In this document: positions 8,513 through 16,825 of the stretch, piece by piece | Layout of the letters: every line of letters starts with the position of its first letter | Position numbering within the stretch: the stretch's first letter is position 1 | Assembly (NCBI GenBank): GCA_023386955.1 | Contig: JAEWIS010000031.1 | Location: forward strand, 186,001 to 250,000 | DNA: 64,000 nt | Direction of reading: 5' to 3' | Source of the DNA: Bacillota bacterium | Lineage (GTDB): Bacteria > Bacillota > Bacilli > Paenibacillales > NBRC-103111 | Position numbers and translations under genes: made by a program | Notes under the pieces: generated by a model | What the model saw: the letters and a program-made list of their open reading frames with translations, nothing else | Databases searched by the model: none | Told to the model about the DNA's origin: nothing

Positions 8513-9589
8513 TTACCGTTTCCGGTGCATTTTGAATTCCAGGAACAGCTCATTCAGATGGGACAGATTTCGTTTGCCCAGGTTCCGGTATACCTCCAGC
8601 TTCTCCAGCACCTCATCGTCCGGATAGAAACGCTTGTCCTGGGAGACCTCCTTCGGGAGGTACTGCAGGGCGTCGGCATTGGGCGTGGAGTAACCCACAT
8701 ACTCGGCGTTGACGGCGGCATTCTGCGGATCCAGCATGAAGTTGATAAACTTGTGGGCCCCTTCCACATTGTCTGCGGTTTTGGGGATGACCATGTTATC
8801 AAACCAGATGTTGGAGCCTTCCTCCGGGATGACGTAATCCAGGTCCTCGTTCTCATCCATAATTTCGGAGGCATCCCCGGACCAGACCAGCGCCGCGGCC
8901 GCTTCCCCGTTAGCCATGAGCATCTTGATCTCATCGCCCAGGATAGCCTTCACATTGGGAGTCAGCTCATTAAGCCTGCGTTTGGCTTCCTGGAGATGCT
9001 CCTCCTCGGTATCGTTCAGGGAGTATCCCAGCGTGTTCAGCCCCATGCCTATAACCTCCCGGGCGCCATCCAGCAGGAACACCTTGTTGGCCAAGGAAGG
9101 GTCCCACAGGTCCTCCCAGCTTTCGAAGGTCAGGTCCCCCGCCAGCTCAGGGTTAAAGATGATGCCCACCGTTCCCCAGAAGTAGGGCACCGAATACACA
9201 TTTCCCGGATCGAAGGACATGTCCAGATACTTCGGGGCAATATGCTTGTAATTGGGCAAAAGCGACTTGTCCAGGGGAAGCAGCAGCTTCTCCTCCATCA
9301 TCTTGTTGATGGCATAGTCGGAGGGCACAGCCACGTCGAAGGTGGTGCCGCCCTGGGAAATCTTCGTCAGCATGGCCTCATTGGAATCGAAGGTCTGGTA
9401 GATGACCTTGATCCCCGTTTCGGCCTCAAACTTGTCCAGAAGCGCCGGATCGATATAATCGCCCCAGTTGTAGACGGTGATGGTGTTGCCGCCGGTGTAG
9501 CCCTCGCTGGCGTTCAGGTACGACGCCAGATACATCAGCGCGAAGGCGGCGATGAATACCGCCAGGAAAGCACGGCTCAGCTGCTTCAT
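8513..9589 (-). CDS. potD: Spermidine/putrescine ABC transporter substrate-binding protein PotD
   Basis: 358 residues. The mature region opens ITVYNWGDYIDPALLDKFE, the hallmark of PotD/PotF proteins, and the length is normal. It binds polyamines outside the membrane and hands them to PotBC. The N-terminus is hydrophobic (FLAVFIAAFALMYLASYL) but has no lipobox cysteine, so it is either anchored by this helix or secreted; Gram-positive PotD proteins are usually lipoproteins. Its ATG overlaps the potC stop by 4 bp (ATGA), so it is last in the potABCD operon. Confidence 0.93.
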   Translation of the reverse strand: MKQLSRAFLAVFIAAFALMYLASYLNASEGYTGGNTITVYNWGDYIDPALLDKFEAETGIKVIYQTFDSNEAMLTKISQGGTTFDVAVPSDYAINKMMEEKLLLPLDKSLLPNYKHIAPKYLDMSFDPGNVYSVPYFWGTVGIIFNPELAGDLTFESWEDLWDPSLANKVFLLDGAREVIGMGLNTLGYSLNDTEEEHLQEAKRRLNELTPNVKAILGDEIKMLMANGEAAAALVWSGDASEIMDENEDLDYVIPEEGSNIWFDNMVIPKTADNVEGAHKFINFMLDPQNAAVNAEYVGYSTPNADALQYLPKEVSQDKRFYPDDEVLEKLEVYRNLGKRNLSHLNELFLEFKMHRKR

Positions 9590-10407
9590 TTCGGCACCTC
9601 CGTCCGGAAGGAGCGATTCTGGGTATTGCTTTTGAGGCTCAGGAAATAGTAGATGGCCACCAGGATGATCGTAAACAGGAAGATCATGGTGGACAGAGCA
9701 TTGATGGACAGGGATATCCCCTGCCGGGCCCGGGAATAAATCTCCACGGACAAGGTGCTGTAGCCGCTGCCGGTGACGAAGAAGGTCACGGCGAAGTCAT
9801 CCAGCGAATAGGTCAGGGCCATGAAGAATCCGGCGAAGATCCCCTGCCGGGTGAAGGGCAGAATCACCTTCGTCAGCACCTGCCGGCCGCTGGCCCCCAG
9901 ATCCCGTGCCGCATCCACCAGGGTGGACGGCATCTCTTGGAGCTTGGGCAGGATCATCAGCACAGTGATGGGAATGCTGAAGGCGATGTGCGACAGCAGC
10001 ACCGACATAAAGCCCAGCTTGATCCCCACCATGGTAAACAGCACCAGGAAGGAGGCGCCGATAATGACGTCGGGGCTGACGATCAATACATTGTTCAGGG
10101 ACAGCAGCGTATTGCGGGTCCGGCTGCGTCTCACCGAAACAATCGCCAGCGCCCCGCTGAAGCCCAGTATGGTGGCAATAGCCGACGACAGCAATGCCAG
10201 CACCACCGTATTGATCACGATAATAATCAGCCGCGTATCCTGGAACACTTCCTTATAATATTGCAGGGTAAACCCTTCAAAGTTGCGCATATGTCCGCCG
10301 CTGTTGAAGGAATAATACATCAGATAAAAAATCGGGGCATAAAGGATAACCATCACAATGCCCAGATAAATCCGGCTCAGTGTCCGGCTGCCTGTTGAGT
10401 TGTTCAT
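9586..10407 (-). CDS. potC: Spermidine/putrescine ABC transporter permease PotC
   Basis: 273 residues with about six membrane segments. It begins with IYLGIVMVILYAPIFYLMYY and carries an EAA-type loop ([20 protein letters not shown], then LP). The start codon overlaps the potB stop (ATGA at 10404-10407) and its stop overlaps potD. It pairs with PotB to form the polyamine channel. Confidence 0.93.
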   Translation of the reverse strand: MNNSTGSRTLSRIYLGIVMVILYAPIFYLMYYSFNSGGHMRNFEGFTLQYYKEVFQDTRLIIIVINTVVLALLSSAIATILGFSGALAIVSVRRSRTRNTLLSLNNVLIVSPDVIIGASFLVLFTMVGIKLGFMSVLLSHIAFSIPITVLMILPKLQEMPSTLVDAARDLGASGRQVLTKVILPFTRQGIFAGFFMALTYSLDDFAVTFFVTGSGYSTLSVEIYSRARQGISLSINALSTMIFLFTIILVAIYYFLSLKSNTQNRSFRTEVPK

Positions 10408-11240
10408 GCGCCGGTCCTCCTGTTCCGTTCACCTGTCATAAACATAATGGCCACCATCACAATCACCAGGAACACGGCAATGGTGGAGCCCATGCCCCAG
10501 TCCTGGGTGACCAGGAAATGCTGCTCAATGGCCGTGCCCAGGGTAATCACCCGGTTGCCCGTCACCAGACGGGTAATCATAAACAGCGACAGAGCAGGGA
10601 TAAACACCGCCTGGCAGCCCGATTTGACGCCGGGCATGGTCAAGGGCAGCACCACACGCCGGAAGGTGGTCCAGCGGGAGGCCCCCAGATCACGGGCCGC
10701 ATCCGTCAGCGTGGGATTCAGCTCCTCCAGAGAGTTGTAGATGGGCAGAATCATAAACGGGATAAAGATGTACACCGCCACGAAGATAAAGCTGAAATCC
10801 GTAAACAGGATTTGCCGCGCCCCCAGGCCCGTCCATTCCAGGAAGGTGTTGATGGGCCCAGCCGAGCCGAAAATCCCCAGGAAAGCATACGCCTTCAGCA
10901 GCAGGTTGATCCAGGTGGGCAGAATGATCAGCAAGAGAAGCAGCTGCTTATGCTTCGATTTGGTAATGAGATACGCCGTCGGATACGCCGCCAGCAGACA
11001 GCAGACGGTGATCAGGAAAGCGTAGAAAAAGGAATTTACCGCCATTTTGACATAGACGGAAGTGAAGGCCTTGCCGTAATTGGCCAGGGTAAAACCACCC
11101 TCCACATTGCGGAAGGAGTAGTAGCCGATCAGCACAATCGGAATGATGACAAACAGCAGCATCCACAGCAGATACGGCACCAGATACAGGTTGCGGCCGC
11201 CCGCCCGGCGGCGGACCTCAGCGGACATAGGCGCCCTCAT
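10404..11240 (-). CDS. potB: Spermidine/putrescine ABC transporter permease PotB
   Basis: 278 residues from the ATG at 11240, chosen because CTGGAGG lies 9 bases upstream, inside the end of potA; the two genes overlap by 23 bp. Six membrane segments are predicted, starting at [20 protein letters not shown]. The EAA loop is [20 protein letters not shown] followed by LPLTMPG. Confidence 0.92.
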   Translation of the reverse strand: MRAPMSAEVRRRAGGRNLYLVPYLLWMLLFVIIPIVLIGYYSFRNVEGGFTLANYGKAFTSVYVKMAVNSFFYAFLITVCCLLAAYPTAYLITKSKHKQLLLLLIILPTWINLLLKAYAFLGIFGSAGPINTFLEWTGLGARQILFTDFSFIFVAVYIFIPFMILPIYNSLEELNPTLTDAARDLGASRWTTFRRVVLPLTMPGVKSGCQAVFIPALSLFMITRLVTGNRVITLGTAIEQHFLVTQDWGMGSTIAVFLVIVMVAIMFMTGERNRRTGA

Positions 11241-12327
11241 GCTCGTATGCCTCCAGTCGCTTATCGAATTCCTCTTCCGTTTCATTGAAGCGCATGATGT
11301 GGATGGCCTCCGGCTCGAAGGTCAGTCCGATCTCCTCGCCCACCGACGCTTTCCGGGTGGAGTGGACCAGCCATTCATGCCCCGCCTCGTCATAACACAC
11401 GATCTCATAGTGCACCCCCCGGAACAGCTGGGTGTCCACCCGGACCTTCATCTTGCCCTGGGCCACTGTGGTGATCTCCAGGTCCTCGGGACGCAGCACC
11501 AGCTCCACAGGCTCATGAGCCGAAAAACCCGCATCCACACAATCGAAGCGCATGCCGTTAACCTCTACCACATAGTCCTCGATCATCACCGCAGGCACAA
11601 TATTGGATTCCCCGATAAAATCAGCAACAAAGCGGTTAATGGGCTCGTCGTAAATATCAATGGGGGTTCCGCTTTGCTGGATAACTCCCTTGTTCAGCAC
11701 AAAAATTTCGTCGGACATAGCCAGCGCTTCCTCCTGGTCATGAGTGACGAATATAAAGGTAATGCCCAAACGGCGCTGCAGCTCCCGCAGCTCATATTGC
11801 ATCTCCGTACGCAGCTTCAGGTCCAGCGCCGACAAGGGCTCGTCCAACAGCAGCACCTCCGGCTCGTTGACGATGGCTCTGGCGATGGCTACCCGCTGCC
11901 GCTGTCCGCCGGACATTTCGCGGATTTCCCGCTTTTCGTAACCGGACAGATTGACAAAGCGAAGCGCCTCCCGCACCTTTTCCTCGATCAGCTTGGGCTT
12001 CACCTTCTTTACCCGGAGGCCAAAGGCCACATTCTCGAAGACGTTCAGATGGGGGAACAGCGCATAGTCCTGAAACACCGTATTCACTTGGCGTTCATTG
12101 GCCGGCACCTGGTTGATCACCTTATTGTTCAGAGTGATGGTCCCTTTGGTGGGGGTGGCAAAACCGGCGATGAGCCGCAGGATGGTGGTTTTCCCGCAGC
12201 CCGAAGGCCCCAGGAGCGTATAGAACTTGCCCCGTTCAATGTCAAAGCTGATATCGTTCAATACGACTTCACCGTCATCGTATTCCATGAACACATGCTC
12301 GAAGCGGATAATCGTCCGATTGTCCAT
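11218..12327 (-). CDS. potA: Spermidine/putrescine ABC transporter ATPase PotA
   Basis: 369 residues. Walker A is GPSGCGKTT (about residue 40), the signature is [14 protein letters not shown], and Walker B is [14 protein letters not shown]-terminal regulatory OB-type (TOBE) domain is present, as in PotA and MalK. The start at 12327 follows AGAGGGAGATGGAAA. It is the first gene of potABCD and powers polyamine import. Confidence 0.94.
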   Translation of the reverse strand: MDNRTIIRFEHVFMEYDDGEVVLNDISFDIERGKFYTLLGPSGCGKTTILRLIAGFATPTKGTITLNNKVINQVPANERQVNTVFQDYALFPHLNVFENVAFGLRVKKVKPKLIEEKVREALRFVNLSGYEKREIREMSGGQRQRVAIARAIVNEPEVLLLDEPLSALDLKLRTEMQYELRELQRRLGITFIFVTHDQEEALAMSDEIFVLNKGVIQQSGTPIDIYDEPINRFVADFIGESNIVPAVMIEDYVVEVNGMRFDCVDAGFSAHEPVELVLRPEDLEITTVAQGKMKVRVDTQLFRGVHYEIVCYDEAGHEWLVHSTRKASVGEEIGLTFEPEAIHIMRFNETEEEFDKRLEAYEHEGAYVR

Positions 12328-12622
12328 TTTCCATCTCCCTCTAAACAAACTCAATTCTCACTATTATACAATAAAGGCGCGGATTGAACAGGATGCGACA
12401 GGATTTTTTTACCCATAAAACAGCCTGCCACATCATTATAAAAATTCTTTACAATAGAATAGCCTGAATGTCAGATTAACTCACATGCTTATTGACGATT
12501 TTGTCACAATTCCCCTGAAATCCTCTTCCAAATCTTGAGCATTCCCCAAGGGCCTTGTTATAATGCATCAAGCCTTGCTGCAACACGATAAAAAGAGGAT
12601 CTTGGGAAAGGATGACTTGGGT
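12328..12622. other. Divergent intergenic region between potA and the PII gene
   Basis: 295 bp with no gene. A TATAAT lies at 12363-12368 on the minus strand, facing potA, without a clear -35. The promoter for the PII gene is listed separately. Confidence 0.5.
12535..12564 (+). promoter_or_regulatory. Putative SigA promoter of the PII gene
   Basis: TTGAGC at 12535-12540 and TATAAT at 12559-12564 are separated by 18 bp, about 60 bp upstream of the start codon. Confidence 0.5.
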
Positions 12623-12955
12623 ATGGCAATGGTAATGATCCAGGCAGTAGTAAGACCCGAGAAGGCAGACGCCGTGCTGGCCGAGCTGATGATGGCGGGT
12701 TTCCCCTCCGTCAGCAAAATGGATATTGTGGGCCGCGGGAAGCAGAAGGGCATTCAAATTGGCGACACCCACTACGACCAGCTCTCCAAGAAAATGCTGT
12801 TTATGGTGGTAGATGAAAGCGATAAGGACGATGTGATCAAAATTGTCATGCGTGTCGCCCGGACTGGGGAAAAAGGCGCCTTCGGCGACGGTAAAATTTT
12901 CGTCCTCCCTGTATACGAGGCCTATACCATCAGCTCCGGCAAGAATGTGCTGTAG
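12623..12955 (+). CDS. PII family nitrogen regulatory protein (NifI/GlnK-like)
   Basis: 110 residues from the ATG at 12623 (AAAGGA site upstream), which matches the usual PII length of about 112. The T-loop region is GRGKQKGIQIGDTHYDQL and the ATP/2-oxoglutarate-binding B-loop is TGEKGAFGDGKIFV. Family knowledge: PII trimers sense ATP/ADP and 2-oxoglutarate and bind ammonium transporters or nitrogen enzymes. No amtB, glnA or nif gene is next to it, so the partner cannot be read from context. The gene stands alone between its own promoter and a terminator. Confidence 0.9.
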   Translation: MAMVMIQAVVRPEKADAVLAELMMAGFPSVSKMDIVGRGKQKGIQIGDTHYDQLSKKMLFMVVDESDKDDVIKIVMRVARTGEKGAFGDGKIFVLPVYEAYTISSGKNVL

Positions 12956-13013
12956 GCTCTGACAGGCTATTATCTACATAACCCGGCGGGAGGTGCAGCT
13001 CCCCCGGCAAACA

Positions 13014-13047
13014 AAAATCCCGGCGCCTGCCCAGGCACCGGGATTTT
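13014..13047. terminator. Bidirectional terminator between the PII gene and the solute-binding protein gene
   Basis: A 10-bp stem (AAAATCCCGG / CCGGGATTTT) with a GC-rich inner part sits between two convergent genes. T runs follow on both strands. Confidence 0.8.
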
Positions 13048-13110
13048 GCGTGGCAGAATATATCAGAGGGTCCAGGAATCATCTGGCTGTCAATCCACCG
13101 GGGAATGCTG

Positions 13111-14670
13111 CTATTTAGTCAGCTTGGCATACTCCGCGTTCAGCTCCACCATGCCTTTTTCACCGCCGGCCTTCATCCACTTGTCAATCTCCTTCTTCCA
13201 TCCGGCATCATCGATTTCCCCTAATATATACTTCAACCGGGCATCGTTCTTGATCTTGTCCAACTCGCCGCTCTTCTCGGTCAAGGTCTGGGATTGGATG
13301 GACAGGGCCGGATTGGACACGGCGATGGAAATATTGTCGGCGAACATCTGCTTGACCTTGCCTGCCAATGGCGTTTCCTTGGCCTTCAGGGTAGGTACCT
13401 CGTCACTGACAACAGAAAGCTGCGGAATGGGCATTCTGTCGGTTGTCCGCAAAGCCAGCTCCTGCTCCGTGCCGGCTACCAGCCCGTTCTCCAAGTGATA
13501 ATGTGTTCCTTCGATCCCCCATGCCAGCAAATTGGCGGCATCCTTCTCGAACATTTTATCGAAGAAGCCCAGAATGTCTCTCATTTGGCTTTCTGTCTTC
13601 ACCGAGCTTTTGGGGAACATGAAAATCCCATTGTAGCCGGGGGACGCCATGATCCGTTCACCCTTGGGACCCTGAATCCGGGATACTACGTCAAACTCCC
13701 CTTTGGGGTTGGTTTTTTTGATGGCGGCATCATTAAGAGGCGCATCATCCAGCGCGGTGGAAATCATAACCCCCGCTTTTCCACCCTCCAGAAGAGCCTT
13801 GGACTGGCTTCCCTCCGTCACGGCGAAGTCCGCATTCACCAGCTTCTCGTCATACAGCTTCTTGAAGAATTTCAAGGCGTTCAAGTGCTCATCGGAAATA
13901 AAGCTGGGAATCAGCTTGCCGTCCCGCTCCTCATAATCATTACCTGCTCCGAAGAAGCCCGCCAGCATGTGGAGATCTGCAAAACCCTTGCGGGACACCA
14001 GACCGTAGGTGTCGTTTTTGCCGTTTTTATCCGGATCGTTCAACGTAAAGGCCTTGATAACCTCATACAGCTCATCCAGGGTTTTGGGCTCCTTCAGCCC
14101 CAGGTTCTCCAGCCAATCCTTCCGGTAGATAATCCCGCCGCGGGCCAATACACGAGGACGGTACAAGGCGTAGTTTTTGCCGTCATGGGAGGCATTGCGC
14201 AGAACATCCTTGTTGAGCTTGGTGCCCAAATTGGGGAAGTCCTTCAGCATCGGCCCGATTTCCCAGAAGGCCCCCGAGTGGACACCGCTTACCACAGCCG
14301 GGGCATATGTGCCTCCGTCCAAGTGGGAAATGACCGTGACCTGCGGCAGGTCGCCGGAGGCGAGACTGACGGACAGCTTATCCTTATACGCCGCATCCGG
14401 CACCCATGTGATATTCAGCTTGGTGTTGGTCATTTCCTCCAGCTTCCGGATGATGGGATTATTCTTGGGCGCCTCCGTGGAGTAATACGGCATCATCATG
14501 GAGATGGTGACCGGACCCTTGGCCGGTGCTGAAGCTTGCACAGAAGCAGCTTCGGAGGGACTGCCGGACGAATTGCCGCCCGATTCCTCATCCTTGCCGC
14601 ATCCGGCCATTATTCCCGCAGACATTGCCGCAATGCCGATTACAGGTATCATTTTCATCCATGTTCTCAT
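13111..14670 (-). CDS. Carbohydrate ABC transporter solute-binding lipoprotein
   Basis: 519 residues from the ATG at 14670, 8 bases after GGGAGAGG. The lipoprotein signal ends in IMAGC, followed by a Gly/Ser/Asp linker. The body is a family-1 extracellular solute-binding protein (ISMMMPYYSTEAPKNNP at the mature N-terminus; the loop RPRVLARGGIIYRKDWLENL is typical). It is the last gene of an AraC/LplB/YtcP/lipoprotein set on the minus strand. The ligand cannot be named; no glycosidase is encoded in this cluster. Confidence 0.9.
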   Translation of the reverse strand: MRTWMKMIPVIGIAAMSAGIMAGCGKDEESGGNSSGSPSEAASVQASAPAKGPVTISMMMPYYSTEAPKNNPIIRKLEEMTNTKLNITWVPDAAYKDKLSVSLASGDLPQVTVISHLDGGTYAPAVVSGVHSGAFWEIGPMLKDFPNLGTKLNKDVLRNASHDGKNYALYRPRVLARGGIIYRKDWLENLGLKEPKTLDELYEVIKAFTLNDPDKNGKNDTYGLVSRKGFADLHMLAGFFGAGNDYEERDGKLIPSFISDEHLNALKFFKKLYDEKLVNADFAVTEGSQSKALLEGGKAGVMISTALDDAPLNDAAIKKTNPKGEFDVVSRIQGPKGERIMASPGYNGIFMFPKSSVKTESQMRDILGFFDKMFEKDAANLLAWGIEGTHYHLENGLVAGTEQELALRTTDRMPIPQLSVVSDEVPTLKAKETPLAGKVKQMFADNISIAVSNPALSIQSQTLTEKSGELDKIKNDARLKYILGEIDDAGWKKEIDKWMKAGGEKGMVELNAEYAKLTK

Positions 14671-14737
14671 CCTGATAACCTCTCCCTTTATAGTCAAAAT
14701 AGGAATCGTATGTGAAAAGCCGTTTATTATGCGGCGG

Positions 14738-15619
14738 TCAGCCCTTTACCGAACCCAGCAGCACACCCTTGGCAAAGTGCTTTTGCAGGAAGGGGTACAC
14801 CACAAGAATTGGCAGATTGGCGAAGATAATCACCGCTGACTTCAGGGTCTGCTCCGGCGGCAGCACAAATTCCGGGCCCATGTCCGCCGCATCCCCTACC
14901 CCCCCTTGGGACAGAATCACAATCTGCCGCATCAGCACCTGAACCGGCCACATGTCCGGATTGTTCAGGTACAAAATCGGGTTCAAAAATGCGTTCCAGT
15001 GGCCCACCGCATAAAACAAGGAGAAGGTGGCGATGGCGGGCATGGACAGCGGGATGACGATGCGGGCCAGAATGTACAGATCGTTGGCGCCGTCCATCTT
15101 GGCGGATTCCTCCAAACCGTCCGGAAGCTGCTGGAAAAAGTTCTTAATGACGATCAGATTGAATGCGTTGATCGCCCCCGGGATAATGACGGACCAGTAT
15201 GTGTTCATCATGCCCAATTGTTTGACCAGAATAAAGGAAGGAATCATGCCGCCGTTAAACATCATGGTGAACAGCACCAAGAGCATGATGCGGTCACGGC
15301 CGATCAGCGTTTTGTGGGCCAGCGGGTAGGCCATCAGAGTCGTCATGGCAATATTCACGAAGGTGCCCGCCAGTGTGATGAGAATGGTCACTCCCATGCT
15401 GCGCAGGATGGTATTGGTGCTTAGAATGTAGGCATAGGAATCCCACGAAATGACGGTGGGAAACAGAATGAACGCCTTCTCCCGAACCTCCTCCGCTGTG
15501 GTCAGGGAGGCGGCAATCAGATGGATAAAGGGAATAATCGTCACCAGCGAAAATAAACCGATGGCCAGATAGATCAGTACGGTAAAGATTCTGCCGGCTG
15601 CATTATGCTCGCGGGTCAT
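14738..15619 (-). CDS. Carbohydrate ABC transporter permease (YtcP type)
   Basis: 293 residues. The start at 15619 (second ATG) is 8 bases after GAAAGGAG; an ATG two codons earlier is too close to that site. Six membrane segments are predicted, with EAA loop LEESAKMDGANDLYILARIV and the standard C-terminus FAKGVLLGSVKG. It follows the LplB-type permease by 14 bp. Confidence 0.92.
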   Translation of the reverse strand: MTREHNAAGRIFTVLIYLAIGLFSLVTIIPFIHLIAASLTTAEEVREKAFILFPTVISWDSYAYILSTNTILRSMGVTILITLAGTFVNIAMTTLMAYPLAHKTLIGRDRIMLLVLFTMMFNGGMIPSFILVKQLGMMNTYWSVIIPGAINAFNLIVIKNFFQQLPDGLEESAKMDGANDLYILARIVIPLSMPAIATFSLFYAVGHWNAFLNPILYLNNPDMWPVQVLMRQIVILSQGGVGDAADMGPEFVLPPEQTLKSAVIIFANLPILVVYPFLQKHFAKGVLLGSVKG

Positions 15620-15633
15620 GGACATGCTCCTTT

Positions 15634-16608
15634 CTAATACACGCCTTCTTCGCCGAATTTTTTGGCCAGGGTGTTGGAAACGACGATCAGCACAAGCCCC
15701 ACCAGAGAGTTGAACAGACCGACGGCTGTGGTATAGCTGAACAGACCGCGCTGAATGCCGTTGGTGTAAATATAGGTATCCAGAATTTCGCCAACGTTCC
15801 GGTTCATGCCGTTAAGCATCAGGTAAATCTGCTCAAAACCGATCTGGAGGAAATTCCCCAGCCGCAGAATCAGCAGAATCACAATGGTGCTGCGGATCGC
15901 CGGAAGAGTAATGTGCAGGAGCTGGCGGAACCGGTTGGCGCCGTCCATGCGGGCCGCTTCATATAAGGAAGGATCCACTCCCGCCAAAGCCGCCAGGAAA
16001 ATGATCGTGCCCCAGCCGGTTTCCTTCCAGATCACCTGGGTGGTGACGATGGTGCGGAACCATTTTTCACTGAGCAGGAAGTTAATCTTCTCCCCGCCGA
16101 AAAACTCGATCACCTGGTTGACGATGCCTCCCTCCGTGGTCAGCATGATATAAGTAATACCCGAGATGACCACCCACGAGAAAAAATGCGGTACATAGAT
16201 GAAGGTTTGGGCCAGGCGCTTAAACACCTCGTTCTTGATCTCGTTTAACATCAGGGCCACAATAATGGGCAGCGGGAAATAAAAGACCAGATTATAAAAT
16301 GCAATGATAAAGGTATTGCGGAACAGAATCCAGAAGGACGGATCCGTAAAAAACCGTTCAAAATGCTTCAAGCCTACCCAGGGGCTGCCCCAAAAGCCGC
16401 TGAACGGCTGGTAATCCTTAAAGGCCAGCAGCACACCCCACATGGGCAAATACTTGAATACCACAAAGTACAATAATCCCGGTATCAGCATCAGGTAAAG
16501 CCAATAATCCATTCTGACCTGACGGATGCGGCGCTTCCACATCTCCCGCCTGCCGGCGAGAGGCGCGGGTTGTACCACGGATGACGCCGAAGCGTCCGAC
16601 TGCTTCAT
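15634..16608 (-). CDS. Carbohydrate ABC transporter permease (LplB type)
   Basis: 324 residues from the ATG at 16608, 8 bases after TTGGAGG. After a charged cytoplasmic N-terminus come six membrane segments starting at YWLYLMLIPGLLYFVVFKYL. The EAA loop is YEAARMDGANRFRQLLHITL then PAI. The C-terminus (NTLAKKFGEEGVY) is typical. It is the first transporter gene after the AraC sensor. Confidence 0.92.
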   Translation of the reverse strand: MKQSDASASSVVQPAPLAGRREMWKRRIRQVRMDYWLYLMLIPGLLYFVVFKYLPMWGVLLAFKDYQPFSGFWGSPWVGLKHFERFFTDPSFWILFRNTFIIAFYNLVFYFPLPIIVALMLNEIKNEVFKRLAQTFIYVPHFFSWVVISGITYIMLTTEGGIVNQVIEFFGGEKINFLLSEKWFRTIVTTQVIWKETGWGTIIFLAALAGVDPSLYEAARMDGANRFRQLLHITLPAIRSTIVILLILRLGNFLQIGFEQIYLMLNGMNRNVGEILDTYIYTNGIQRGLFSYTTAVGLFNSLVGLVLIVVSNTLAKKFGEEGVY

Positions 16609-16825
16609 CTCGTATGCCTCCAATTCTGTTTCGCCGTCTCATGAGCAGCTTCAGCATACGGTTGGGCAGACGGTTCCGGCAATAATCCGCTCCGGCTCTG
16701 TGTTCCGGGCAGCCGCCGGCACCGGGAATAATCTATTATGGCTGAGATATAATCCGGAGCGGCTCCGGCGGCGGGGACGGCGTTCATGAAGCTGCCGGAG
16801 GGAAAAGCCAAAAACGCGGCTGCCG

